Assembly (NCBI RefSeq): GCF_000313135.1
Contig: NW_004457268.1
Coordinates: 666,522-730,521 of the forward strand
Direction: 5' to 3'
From: Acanthamoeba castellanii str. Neff
Lineage: Eukaryota > Discosea > Longamoebia > Acanthamoebidae
Length of the DNA: 64,000 nt
In this document: positions 24,793 to 34,399 of the stretch, one piece after another
Numbering within the stretch: position 1 is the first letter of the stretch
Layout of the letters: each line of letters opens with the position of its first letter
The notes under the pieces: generated by a model
What the model saw: only the letters and a program-made list of their open reading frames with translations
What the model was told of the DNA's origin: nothing
The model's database searches: none
Made by a program: the position numbers and the translations under genes

Positions 24793-24863
24793 TGCCAGGA
24801 CCGGGAATTGAACCCGGGTTGTTGGTACCACAAACCAATGTACTACCACTATACTATCCCAGC
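24793..24863 (-). tRNA. tRNA-His (anticodon GTG)
   Basis: A 71-nt cloverleaf folds by eye: acceptor GCTGGGA/TCCTGGC, D stem GTAT/GTAC, anticodon stem TTGGT/ACCAA around loop TTGTGGT, T stem CCGGG/CCCGG with TTCAATT, discriminator A. The anticodon is GTG. The encoded 5' end lacks G-1, as usual for eukaryotic His tRNAs. A T7 run just 3' is a Pol III terminator. An identical copy lies at 27384-27454 on the other strand. Confidence 0.95.
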
Positions 24864-24948
24864 GTACCGTGTCGACAACGTTTTCGAGAGCAAGCTAATT
24901 CCAATTGGGACTAGCATAATTGGGAAAATTTGACGGCATGGAAAAGAA

Positions 24949-25020
24949 TGATTCCGGCGAGTGTTGATCTCGCGACCTCAAGCGTGTTAGGCTTGCGTGC
25001 TACCGTTGCACCACGGAATC
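24949..25020 (-). tRNA. tRNA-Val (anticodon AAC)
   Basis: A 72-nt cloverleaf: acceptor GATTCCG/CGGAATC, D stem GTGC/GCAC, anticodon stem CAAGC/GCTTG around loop CTAACAC, T stem GCGAG/CTCGC, discriminator A. The anticodon is AAC. A TTTT run follows 3' of the gene. An identical copy, with similar 3' flank, lies at 27097-27168. Confidence 0.95.
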
Positions 25021-25199
25021 TTCCTACATGCCCAACTGATCGCTGTTCCTACGACCACACGGGCCTCTACGGCCAGGAGGGCGTGATGCAACAATCACCA
25101 TCAGCGTGCGGCGTGTGTGTGGTCCTTCGTCACTTTGGAAAGTCTCAGCAGTGGATGATGAAGGCGAACAGCCCTTGTTCTTTATTTTACTCTGACTGC

Positions 25200-26582
25200 T
25201 TAGTTGCGGCGCAGGATCTTGCCGAAGGCATAGTTCGTGACCTGCTCCGCCAGGTTCTGGCCGGCAATCAGGGCCGAGCGCCAGTGGACGCCGCCGTAGA
25301 CGCGGCTGTTGTGCACCTCCTGGTAGAACTGCATGATCGAGGTGTAGGTGCGCGAGCCGAGCTGCGGCTGCGAGTAGGAGATGGTGCGGAAGTTGCCGTT
25401 AGGGGGCACGTCGCCGAAGGCCTTGATGAAGGCGAAGCAGGCTCCGCCGGAGCGGGCCGAGTGGCCGGACGGGTGCTCGGGGGTCTGCGAGGTGGTCAGC
25501 ACGGGGGTCCACGACGGGTCGACGTAGGCGTGGGCCGGCGAGTCGGGGGTGACGGTGCGGTAGGCCACGATCGGGCGGCCGTTGTAATGGGTGTACTTGT
25601 AGAGCCAGTGGGTGGCATGGGCGTCGTGCGACGAGATGGCGGCCAGGGCGAGCACGCGGAGGAGGTCCACACCGTCAACGTCGATGCCCGAGCTCGACAC
25701 ATAGTCCATGGCCCAGCCGACCTGCGAGCCAAAGTTGCCGTCGTGGAAGCGGGCGATGGCGTCAGTCTCGGCGGTGCGGGCCGACAGGCTGGCGTTGCTG
25801 GTGCCGAAGGCATAGGTCTCGGCGAAGTCGGACAGGTGCTGGGGCGTGCCGGGGGCTGGCTGGGCGGGAACGGTGAAGAGGGCCGAGTCGTAGGCGGGGA
25901 TGGCGAACGGGCGCACCTGGGGGTAGCCGGGCGAGTTGGGCTGGCCGGGGAAGTAGGGCAGGTCGTACTGGTACTTGTACCAGAAGGTGCTGTTGGGCAC
26001 CGAGTTGGGGCAGGCCGCGGTGGCCGGGCTGGGCCAGTTGTTGCAGTTGTTGGGCGGGTGGCCGTCGTTGGTGCGGTTGGCGAGCATGCGGAGGCCCACG
26101 AATTCGCCGAGGGCGATTCCGTTGGCGGTCTTGTAGTTGTCGGGCAGGGCGCCGAGGTGGACGCTGAGCTGCGACAGGTGCGAGAACTTGAGCATGTTGC
26201 GGACGTCGGCGCTGGCGCTGGCCGGAATGAGACCGTTGAGCACCACCTCGGCAGCCTTGGCAGCGGCGGCCAGGGGCTCGGCCTTGTTGACGTTGATGCT
26301 GGAGGGAATGCCCGAGAGGTCCAGGTAGCTGGCGTACTCCGAGTCGTCGGCCAGGTTGGCGGCGTCGAACATGGCGGTGACGACCATGGCCCACGCACGC
26401 AGGCCCGAAGCGCCGCCGCCGGGGGCGCCCAGCACGTTGGTGGTGCTGTAAATCTTGTCGTGCCATTCGACGATGCGCTCGCGGGTCACGCGCTTGCTGC
26501 CGCAGTTGGACCCGGAGGCGATGGCGGCCGACAGCGCGAGGAGCGCGACGACGGCCAAGAAGAAGCGCTTGTTGGCGAGCAT
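25200..26582 (-). CDS. Secreted PAP2-superfamily / vanadium-dependent haloperoxidase-like protein
   Basis: A single uninterrupted 460-aa frame from ATG 26582 to TAA 25200-25202. MLANKRFFLAVVALLALSAA is a clear signal peptide. The C-terminal half has the three phosphate/vanadate-binding motifs of the PAP2/chloroperoxidase fold in order: YNGRPIVAYR (Arg), HPSGHSARSGG (Ser-Gly-His) and NSRVYGGVHWRSA (Arg and the second His). The N-terminal helical region (WAMVVTAMFDAANL, VVLNGLIP) resembles bacterial and algal vanadium haloperoxidase-like proteins. Activity could be halide peroxidation or acid phosphatase; the sequence does not separate them. There is no TM or retention signal, so secretion is expected. 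It is one of the few intronless genes here and sits between duplicated tRNA genes. An in-frame upstream ATG at 26654 would bury the signal peptide and is not preferred. Confidence 0.85.
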   Translation of the reverse strand: MLANKRFFLAVVALLALSAAIASGSNCGSKRVTRERIVEWHDKIYSTTNVLGAPGGGASGLRAWAMVVTAMFDAANLADDSEYASYLDLSGIPSSINVNKAEPLAAAAKAAEVVLNGLIPASASADVRNMLKFSHLSQLSVHLGALPDNYKTANGIALGEFVGLRMLANRTNDGHPPNNCNNWPSPATAACPNSVPNSTFWYKYQYDLPYFPGQPNSPGYPQVRPFAIPAYDSALFTVPAQPAPGTPQHLSDFAETYAFGTSNASLSARTAETDAIARFHDGNFGSQVGWAMDYVSSSGIDVDGVDLLRVLALAAISSHDAHATHWLYKYTHYNGRPIVAYRTVTPDSPAHAYVDPSWTPVLTTSQTPEHPSGHSARSGGACFAFIKAFGDVPPNGNFRTISYSQPQLGSRTYTSIMQFYQEVHNSRVYGGVHWRSALIAGQNLAEQVTNYAFGKILRRN

Positions 26583-26654
26583 CTTGCTTGGGCTTGGTGG
26601 TAAAGGTGATGTGGTTTTGGTACAATAAAAATGAGAATGTCCGTGATTGCGCAA

Positions 26655-26663
26655 CTTATAATT
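26655..26663 (-). promoter_or_regulatory. TATA-like box of the haloperoxidase-like gene
   Basis: On the minus strand the sequence reads AATTATAAG about 75 bases before ATG 26582, in otherwise mixed-composition DNA. Spacing suits a TATA box with a short 5' UTR. Not proven. Confidence 0.35.
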
Positions 26664-27096
26664 TGTTGGGTCTCAGGGATTGGGTGGAAGGAGTGGTTCC
26701 GATCACCAGCCTGGAATAGAATGAAGCCTGATTGGCCTATCGCGACCATCTCACTTCGACCATTTCCTTGCAGCGCACTCAACTCCAGGCACTCAAAAGA
26801 CATCCAATCCGTCGTTGGTCTAAAAATGGCCACCTCAGTTGCCCAAAAAACACAAACCAACTCAGCACCAATTGGCGGCCAAGGCCCGCGGGCCATGATA
26901 CCTTGCAACTCTCGTAAACGACTTGACTCGTAGCAGACCAACCATCACCTCTTCTCGTTGTGATCGCAACAGTTGTTTGCGTTCGTGCGCCAAGAAACTG
27001 CTCGAAAAACTACCGCACACCAAACACCAGGAGGCTTAAAACCCAGAAATTTCTCAATTCGTAACATTGGGAAAATTTGAACGACATGGAAAAAAA
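26664..27096. other. Spacer between haloperoxidase-like gene and tRNA-Val copy 2
   Basis: No protein-like frame or RNA fold was recognised. The last 30 bases (from 27067) match the 3' flank of the first tRNA-Val (from about 24921), so the duplication extends past the tRNA. Confidence 0.5.
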
Positions 27097-27168
27097 TGAT
27101 TCCGGCGAGTGTTGATCTCGCGACCTCAAGCGTGTTAGGCTTGCGTGCTACCGTTGCACCACGGAATC
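27097..27168 (-). tRNA. tRNA-Val (anticodon AAC), second copy
   Basis: The mature sequence is identical to that at 24949-25020 and it has the same strand. A T7 run lies in the 3' flank. Confidence 0.95.
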
Positions 27169-27383
27169 TTCCCTACAAGCTCGAAACCCCTCTCCTTGTG
27201 TTTGTTGCCCCCCTAACAGAATGCCGAGACATGTCATTTCAGGCCAAAGCGTGGTCTTGGTTCGAATGTAAGCCACTGTCCTTCGTTCTCTTTGCAATTC
27301 TTGGCCATTTTTCGGGCGCCGGGCTGACAACTGTGTTCCACTCGATCAGCCGTCACGGTAGCACATTCTTACGACACCCGTAG

Positions 27384-27454
27384 CTGGGATAGTATAGTGG
27401 TAGTACATTGGTTTGTGGTACCAACAACCCGGGTTCAATTCCCGGTCCTGGCAA
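27384..27454 (+). tRNA. tRNA-His (anticodon GTG), second copy
   Basis: The mature sequence is identical to that at 24793-24863 but on the opposite strand. It is followed by ACTCC and a T5 terminator, the same short trailer as copy 1. It is divergent from tRNA-Val copy 2, with a 215-base spacer in which nothing else was seen. Confidence 0.95.
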
Positions 27455-27599
27455 CTCCTTTTTACGATAGGTTTCCTTCACACTAAACCATAAAAATCTT
27501 CACACGCCCAGCCAGAGAACTAAAGGTAAAAAGTAAAGGGTACATTCGTTTCTGGTTACAGTCAAGGAAGGGGCAAAAATGTGTGCGGGGTGTGGTCAA

Positions 27600-28790
27600 T
27601 CAGGCCTTCTGGAAGGCCTCTATCCGGATCATCCGCTGTTGGCCCTCGTCAAAGCGGCGCTGCCAGTCCTCCAGGGCGTAGTTGAGGAACTCGGTGGTCT
27701 TGATTTCGATGCAGTCGCCGTCCGAGTCGATCCACCGCAGTCGCGGCTGGCACTGGTGTATGCGGTTGATCTCGCGTTGCAGCCGCTTGACCGTGAGGGT
27801 CCTGCGCTTGAAGCGCAAGATGCTGATGTCGTCGTCGAACACCAGCTTCACCCAGAGGTAGACCGACGGGTAGAGCCGCGCGTAGCTCGAGTTGCAGTCC
27901 GGCGAGCTGTTGCTCTTGCGCACCGTCGGACGCCCGCGGATGCCGCTGCCTCCACCTCTGCGCGGAAGCGGCACCGCGCTCTCGGAGCCAAGCGAAAGGC
28001 TCTCACCCGACGTCTCGGGCGAGTAGAACATGGTGTTGGCATCGTCCGAGACCGTCAAGTCGAAGAACTGCTGCGAGTGCAAATTCTCGGGCACCGACGC
28101 TGACCGGGCCTCTCGCCGACACACGATGTCCATGGACGACTGGCGGAGGGGCGAGCCGTTGGTGCTGCTGCTGGAATGCGCGGCTTTGGTGCGGCGGATG
28201 GGACTGGGGGGCGGCGACGACGATGACGATGAGGTTGTTGATAGGGTGGACGAGGTGTGTCGCGAGGCAGGGGCGAGCCGGGCCATGGACTGGACTAGCG
28301 TAGCCCCGACTACCGATGACGATGGCGAGGCCAGTAGAGGAGGCGGGACTGGCGAGTCGCCGACGCCACCGAAGCTGTACCGCCGGGTAATGGTGGCCAT
28401 GAACTTGCCCGATGAGGTCATCACAGAGGAGGACGAGGTGGTGGCCGAGAGCGTCGGCGAAATGGCGGTGGGCGGAGGCGCGTAGCCGTTGTGGAGCGCG
28501 GCCGAGTCGCGGAGCCAGCTGGTGATCTTCTTGACGTGGCCCACCTTGGTCACGTTCATGGCGCGGAGGTCGTCGCGCGAAAGCCCGACCAGTCGGCTAC
28601 CGCACATGTCGTGCTTGCGGAAGGTGCGGGCGTACTGCTTGAGGTCGAGGGCCGCAAGCCAGGCCTTGACCTCCTTCTTCGACCACTCGCCCACCGGTTT
28701 GGTCTGGTATCGCTGCATGGTAACCGGTCTGACGTCGCACGACGAGAAGCTGGATGATGGAGACGAGGGCCGGGTTGAGGTGGTCGCCAT
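27600..28790 (-). CDS. SAM-domain and PB1-domain adaptor protein
   Basis: One uninterrupted frame of 396 aa from ATG 28790. Residues about 30-95 form a SAM domain (VGEWSKKEVKAWLAALDL, then YARTFRKHDMCGSRLVGL and VGHVKKITSWL). A 200-residue Ser/Thr/Pro-rich, probably disordered linker follows. Residues about 305-390 look like a PB1 domain: VYLWVKLVFDDDISILRF, REINRIHQ, LRWIDSDGDCIEI (an acidic OPCA-like patch) and a last helix. Both domains are protein-interaction modules that can polymerise or pair, so a signalling scaffold is the safest reading. The partner is unknown. The gene has no intron, unlike most neighbours. Confidence 0.8.
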   Translation of the reverse strand: MATTSTRPSSPSSSFSSCDVRPVTMQRYQTKPVGEWSKKEVKAWLAALDLKQYARTFRKHDMCGSRLVGLSRDDLRAMNVTKVGHVKKITSWLRDSAALHNGYAPPPTAISPTLSATTSSSSVMTSSGKFMATITRRYSFGGVGDSPVPPPLLASPSSSVVGATLVQSMARLAPASRHTSSTLSTTSSSSSSPPPSPIRRTKAAHSSSSTNGSPLRQSSMDIVCRREARSASVPENLHSQQFFDLTVSDDANTMFYSPETSGESLSLGSESAVPLPRRGGGSGIRGRPTVRKSNSSPDCNSSYARLYPSVYLWVKLVFDDDISILRFKRRTLTVKRLQREINRIHQCQPRLRWIDSDGDCIEIKTTEFLNYALEDWQRRFDEGQQRMIRIEAFQKA

Positions 28791-29368
28791 GGCTTTCGTC
28801 GTTGAGAGACCTTGTGTGTAAAAGAGTTTGGTGGCGCTGTGGCGTTGATGAAACGTGGTGAGTGACAGAAGGTGATGGGTGATGCTGAGCGTTGGGTTGT
28901 GGGTCTGTCACGAGTGTGCTGCTGAAGTTGCGGGGATGTGCTTGTGCTCGCTTCTACTGAATACAAGAACAGTCTGCGCGAAAACAGACTTTAGTGCGCG
29001 CAGGTATCCGGGAGCTGCTCTGTCGCCGTGGTGTGATCAACCAATACGAAAGCAGATCTGTGGGTTACATTGCTCCGTTGCCGGATCTAGGCAGAAACTC
29101 AACGGAATTCCGGGGGATGACTCTGATTTCCCTATTCTAACCATTCCTTTTGGGGGCACGCGTGCTCCAAGTGAACTCTCGTCCCCAGCGCAACCACGCT
29201 ACCTGGGATTTCAACTGCGGCGTGCCTGTTTCGGGTGCTCAGCTGTAACTAAGAAGAAGCGATCCAATGCGAAGCCAGAAAAGAATTCTCTGTTCGTCCT
29301 ATACCTATCTAGANGCGAGATCTGTCTCTCATTGATTCCGCACTATAATTAATTCCACCAAAGCGTGA
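28791..29368. other. Intergenic region with one ambiguous base
   Basis: No coding frame, RNA fold or known repeat is supported here. Base 29314 is N. It probably holds the promoter of the SAM-PB1 gene on its left side and the 3' flank of the carrier gene on its right. Confidence 0.5.
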
Positions 29369-30671
29369 TCACCAGGTGGTAAGGTACTGGGCCAGCAGAT
29401 ACCAGCCAAAGCCGCTGAAGAAGCCGCTGAGGCCCTTCTCCTTCCAGATGGCCGAGACCGACGAGGCCAAGCCTGCCCGCGTCGCCAGCATTGTGCACAG
29501 CAACACCTCGAGCGGCACCGTTATGGCTGTGTGCGCACCGCCGTCGACAAAAAAGGGTGAGTTTACCGTAACGAGCTCGTCCGGTTTCTAAGTCGCGGCG
29601 CATCTCAGACTCGGCCCCGAGGCGAAGGGGAGAGGAGTAACGAACCACCGGCGGCCAGGCACAGGGCCAAGTCCTCGACGTGGCGCAGGAACTGCTGTGC
29701 CAGCGGAGACAGGGCCTGGTCGTGGGTCACGGTCGACGGAAGCAGTCGCACGCGGAGTCGGAAGAAGAGGTCGCGCAGGCCACCGGCGGCAAGGAGGTGG
29801 GCGTTGAGGTGGGCGATCAGGACGAAGAGCGGCAGGGTCATGGCCGGGATGGCCTTCTTACGCGAGGGCAGGAACGAGGCCGGGATCTTGTTCCAGTGCT
29901 CGGGCTTGTTGTTGCGCACCCCGTACGCGCACAAGAAGAACGGAAAGCTCGCCTGAGCATGACCAAAAGGTTTTTCAGTTAGCGCAGGCGTGCGTGGTGA
30001 GTCGTGTGTCGTGTCGTATCGTGTGTGTGTGTCGTGTGTGCCGTGTGTGTGTCGTGTGTGGCGTGTACAGCATAGGCGACGGTCTTGGCGGCGAAGGTGA
30101 CTGGTCGCATTATCTCGGCGTAGAGGGACGGCCTGAAGTCGGGGTTGAGCGCCTCCCGCACCCGCCCGTACAGTGTGTAGCCCCCGAACAGTAAGTCTGC
30201 GTTAAAAGCAATCACACATTATATTTAAATAAATAAATAAATAAATAATAAAACCAAATTGTTTTAATTCCTATAAATGGTAATAAATAAATAAAAATAC
30301 ACCACACGGCAGATTGAAATGATTGATGAGTGGACCGGCAAGGTCATACCTTTAGCGGATTCTATGATGGAAGACTGGATGAAGGGGACGCTGATGGTCC
30401 ACAAGCTGGCGTGAGCGACGTGGAGCAGACCGTTGGTCGCGTCTGCACCGCCGCCCGTGAGGACGCTCAAAATTGATGTGAAAGGAGTGAAAAATGAGTG
30501 TTGTGAAGATTCTCCTCGAATGCCGGTGATCCTCGAAGCGTCTGCTATCCGGCTTTTGATGAAGGCGCGAATGAAGGGACGATCCCGCGCGGCACGCTCG
30601 AAGAGAACACGGGCCGGGGTGGCCACAAAGAAGTTGGCCGCCAGCTGCCCTGCTGCCGTTCGGACGTCCAT
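29369..30671 (-). CDS. SLC25A46-like mitochondrial carrier-fold protein
   Basis: Four exons run from ATG 30671 (MDVRTAAGQLAANFFVATP) to TGA 29369-29371. Exon 1 contains LLHVAHASLWTISVPFIQSS, matching the central membrane segment of SLC25A46. Exon 2 holds DLLFGGYTLYGRVREALNPD. Exon 3 is a hydrophobic stretch with ALCLAAGG at its end. Exon 4 holds a carrier signature in relaxed form, VPLEVLLCTMLATR (P-x-E...R), followed by GLSGFFSGFGWYLLAQY. SLC25A46/Ugo1-type proteins act in the mitochondrial outer membrane in fusion and lipid handling rather than solute transport, which fits the degenerate carrier motifs. A conventional carrier is less likely. The intron at about 30198-30350 is AT-rich. Confidence 0.6.
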
Positions 30672-30831
30672 CGTCTTTTCTACACGTATTTATAATTTAT
30701 CCAGTTATTTCCTTTTTATGTATTTAAGTCGAAAATTGTAATGCCATTAAAAACAAAAACAAAAACAAAAATAAAAAGAACAACCAACAGTTTGGGCAAG
30801 GCTCATGTTTATTTGGCAGGCACTAACCGGT

Positions 30832-31177
30832 CTATACTGTCATCCAGAACGGGCTGAGAGATGACGCCGAGCTGTAGGTGAACAGAACAGACTGACCAGG
30901 GAGGAAGAGTCAGCGCCACAAGCCAGCGTCACCATCGTGATCCCAAGAGCGATGTTGAAAAGAGGTACCTGAGCAGCCGTGCTTCCGACGATCGTGGTAT
31001 CCTTGGAGGCGGTGGTCGCCGTGGTTCCCACAACAACAGTGCCATCAGCTGCGCTCAGTGTGTGAGTGAACACACAACAACGAGGATGAATAAGGGGCAA
31101 GTGCTCGTACTCGCAGTGTCAGCGAAGGCACCAGCAAGGAGGCCAAGGAACAAGACAGCAAGGATGGATCTCTGCAT
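30832..31177 (-). CDS. Small secreted Thr/Ser-rich protein, unknown
   Basis: Three exons give 68 aa: MQRSILAVLFLGLLAGAFAD is a textbook signal peptide (ATG 31177), followed by DGTVVVGTTATTASKDTTIV and a last exon ending SLSPFWMTV with TAG 30832-30834. The introns (about 31044-31110 and 30890-30966) obey GT...AG and keep phase. The mature part is about 48 residues, Thr/Ser/Ala-rich and free of Cys. No family was recognised. A TATTTA box lies about 60 bases upstream of the ATG. Secretion is the only claim supported. Confidence 0.5.
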
Positions 31178-32172
31178 GGTGCGGGTGTGGAGTAACTGGT
31201 GTTTAGGCTGGAGCTGTGGGCCGAGGTGAGCGACCCTAAATACCGACACCCTGGCCCTTTTGGCGGGCGGTTGGACGAAACCTGGGCGATCCTAGGACTA
31301 GGACTCGGGAAGTGGCAGGTCAAGCCATTCTTCTCTGATCTGATCTAGCTTTGACAACTTAAAGCTGTTTGTTTCCAGGCAAACTTGAGTGCTCCTCAAA
31401 AACGGGAATGTCACCTTGACAGCCACAGCCTGTAATAGTACAGTGGCTGTTGAGCACCTAGGGCGCCAGGTAGCAAGCTCTATTGAACTAGACCGATTTT
31501 TCATGATTGCCACGCGACTGCTCCTTTTGTGGATTTCTCCCTTTCGAGTCAAAGCCAACTTTTCTTCTCCCATCTAACGACAGCCACAATAGTTGGGGGG
31601 CAACGCAACCTCGTCCACGTTTTGTTGGGGGTGGGTCCATGCAAGGATCACAGTACTTTTCTTGAACCGGGCTGGGGAGGGCAAAAAATGGACATTCTAG
31701 TCGCAATTTTCTCATTGGCCGATTTTCTGCGCTGAAAAAGAGTTACAGGCCGCAGGCTGCGTGGCTTGAAACCGGTCGAATTCTCGAGCCCCCGCGCACG
31801 AGCGACGGCCGGTGCGCTGCAAACCGCACGCTTCCGCTTACGTCGGTTTGCCGCTTGCACGCTCCGATCGTGGACAAGATCACAGCTTGGTAGAGTGCCT
31901 GGCGCGGAGTCTGTGCCATGCGACGCCCATCCGACCCATTCTCAGGGGCGGGGAGCCACATTGGTCGTGCGTTGGACCGCCGTACAGGGCCTTCGCTGTC
32001 TGGCAGAGTTTTCACCCCAACGGGGACGCAAGCGACAGGGCTCTGCAGTGCGCCGATTGGTCGGTGGCTGGTTTAAATGGACTCTTGCCGGGTCCTGCAG
32101 ATGTTCGCCATCAAGCAACGCAGTGATCCATCCCTACACTACACCAGTACTACGCCAGTGACTCGACCACCG
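31178..32172. other. 995-base intergenic region upstream of Jonah-like gene
   Basis: Open frames on both strands (for example 31766-32161) are short, lack recognisable motifs and lack consistent codon character. The region probably includes the divergent promoters of the small secreted protein and the Jonah-like gene. No RNA gene was recognised. Confidence 0.5.
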
Positions 32173-34099
32173 ATGAAGACCTGGATCAGCGTTGTTCTCC
32201 TCCTGTGCTGCCTACTGGCTGTCAGCACCCACGCCCAAGACAGCGACAGCGAGATGATGACGAGCAAGGGCGGCAAGCCCTCAGCTTCGGCTTCGGCCAT
32301 GCCCTCAGCTTCGGCTTCGGCCATGCCCTCGGCCTCGGCTTCGGCCATGCCGTCCGCTTCTGCTTCGGCCATGCCATCAGCCTCGGCCTCGGCATCGCCT
32401 GCAAAGCCTTCCGCGTCGGCGTCTGCTTCTTCCAAGCCGAGCCAGTCAGCCTCGCCTTCGGCCTCCAGCAAACCTAGTCAGTCCGCCTCCCCATCGGCAT
32501 CGACCAAGCCCAGCCAGTCGGCCTCTCCCTCGGCGTCGGCATCCGCTTCGGGCAAGCCGAGCCGGTCGGCCTCGCCGTCGGCGTCGAGTAAACCCAGCCA
32601 GTCGGCCTCGCCGTCGGCGTCGGCGTCCGCTTCTTCCAAGCCGAGCCGGTCAGCCTCTCCGTCGGCCTCGGCATCAGCTTCGACCAAGCCGAGCCAGTCC
32701 GCTTCCCCCTCGGCTTCCGTCAAGCCCAGTGAGTCCGCCTCTCCCTCGGTCAAGCCGAGCCGCTCTGCTTCTCCGTCGGCCTCGGCCTCGGCCTCGGCTT
32801 CTGCGTCGCCGTCGGCTTCGCCCTCTGCTTCCGCTTCTGCATCGCCTTCTGCCTCTCCTTCGGCTTCTCCTTCCGCCTCTGCTTCTCCTTCCGCTTCTGC
32901 TTCGGCGTCACCTTCTGCTTCGGCCTCGGCCTCGGCCTCGGCTTCTGCTTCGGCCTCGGCTTCGGCTTCGCCCTCTGCTTCCGCTTCGGCCTCCGCTTCG
33001 GCGTCGCCTCCGGTCGTCGGCTCGCCCCTCCCCTCGCCGCCGCCGCCGAGCCCCATTCCCACGTGCCCGCCCAACACGCGCCTGGCCGGCCTGATCGATC
33101 TCTACAGCGCGTTCATTCTCGGCAACCAGTCGTCCAACGCCACGTCGCTCGATATGATGAACGGCGACTTCGAGAACAAGCTTGCGGTGCGGGGCGGCCT
33201 GCGTCTGCGCAGCTTCGGCGTCAACCAGCGCGCCGTGTGCACGGCCGAGGAGTCGGCGGGCTTTGGCATCGTCGCCCAGGGACCCGGCCCCATCGACTTC
33301 GCCAACGGTCGCCTCTTCTGCGGAAACCTGCTCGCCTCGAATGACTCGCAGATCGTCAACCTGCCCTCGTTCGCCAACAACGCCGGACTTGTGGTAGCGC
33401 TCGATCGCCATTGGTTCTTTTTGATCATTCTGACCTGTGACTGATCACTTTCTCCCAATCAAGGTCGGTAATGTGACCGAGCGCAGCGGCATCAACTTCA
33501 CCCTCGACGCGGCCGAGCTCAGAAACGTGAGCTCCAACTTCTGCAACTCCTCGCAGACCAACGCGACCAGCGCCGAGGTGGCCGAGTTCGGCGCCATCAC
33601 CCTGAGGGCGACCGGTGCGGCCAACGAGGTAAGGCTTCCCTCTCTGACCTGCGGTTGAATTTTAAATCTCACCTCCGGGCGGATATCAGTCGTTCAACGT
33701 GCAGGCCAGCGATCTGGCCCGTTCCACGGGCATGCGCCTGGTCGGGTTCGGCAGCAGCACGGAGGAGGTGGTGATCAACATCGTGGGCAACCAGACCGCC
33801 ACCTTCTCCAACTTCTTTGTCGACGTGGGCTCGGTGCCGCTCACCTCCATCATCTGGAATGTGTGCGAGGCCAACCTCGTCGTCATCCAGGGCTTCCAGT
33901 TCCCCGGTACGTCCCCAACACACACACACCACCACACACAACGAAACGGCGTAGAGTGCTCACTTGCTTGCTCCCAGGTATCCTACTGGCGCCCAACTCT
34001 GATGTGACGCTCCAGAACGGTCTGGTGCTGGGCCAGATCGTCGCCGCGACCCTGCGCGGCTCCGGCGGTGGCCAGATCAACGTCCCCTTCTGCCCTTGA
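32173..34099 (+). CDS. Secreted choice-of-anchor-A (Jonah-like) protein with Ser/Ala spacer
   Basis: Four exons (32173-33393, 33464-33628, 33690-33906, 33978-34099) give 574 aa. MKTWISVVLLLCCLLAVSTH is a signal peptide. Residues about 38-290 are a low-complexity spacer of Ser-Ala and Lys-Pro-Ser repeats: first PSASASAM units, then SKPSQSASPSAS-type units, then pure (SA)n. A Pro-rich hinge (SPLPSPPPPSPIPTCP) leads into a choice-of-anchor-A-like domain: DLYSAFILGN, then GGLRLRSFGVN, then VICEAN-type beta strands and a late PGILLAPNSDVTLQNG with GQIVAATL. In Acanthamoeba the Jonah lectins with this domain are abundant cellulose-binding cyst-wall proteins, so a wall or matrix role is likely. Many NxS/T sites suggest N-glycosylation. 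The spacer could be heavily O-glycosylated. Confidence 0.85.
32270..33008 (+). repeat. Low-complexity Ser/Ala coding repeat
   Basis: A minisatellite-like coding stretch built on TCG-GCC/TCC-GCT codons. Repeats near 32280-32390 are 24-base PSASASAM units, and later ones are longer SKPSQ-containing units. Synonymous codons vary, so units are old enough to have drifted while protein composition was kept. Confidence 0.85.
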
Positions 34100-34399
34100 A
34101 GAAGAGTGCTCGACGAGCCGCTACTTCAACCCCCATACTAGTCGATTACTGCTTGTCCAGCAAGCCTCGTTCTTTTTGCATTCTCGCGCTCTATCTCACT
34201 CTCCAATTTAGTTTTAACCACGTCATCGTAGCGATGGACCTTGTTTGCTTTTCTCATATCAACCCAACCAATAAACACACACATAACCCAATCATTGATG
34301 GATCGAGTTACACTGTAATCATGCTTGCATTCTTTGCATAATTATCAAATAGATATATTATCTCAGTTTTCAAATCTCGAAAATCCAAACAAACATTCC

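Noticed and set aside
24930..26603. 557-residue plus-strand frame opposite the haloperoxidase-like gene
   Set aside because: Shadow of the real gene; it also runs through a tRNA-Val gene and is Gly/Val-rich without domains.
28791..29368. 5S rRNA, snRNA or mobile-element remnant
   Set aside because: No conserved RNA core, terminal repeats or transposase fragments could be seen by eye.
31766..32161. 131-residue frame upstream of the Jonah-like gene
   Set aside because: No recognisable motif, overlaps the likely promoter, and alternative frames of similar length exist.
32478..33077. Acidic EADAEAEGEAD-like antisense frame
   Set aside because: Reverse reading of the Ser/Ala repeat; no start context or domain.
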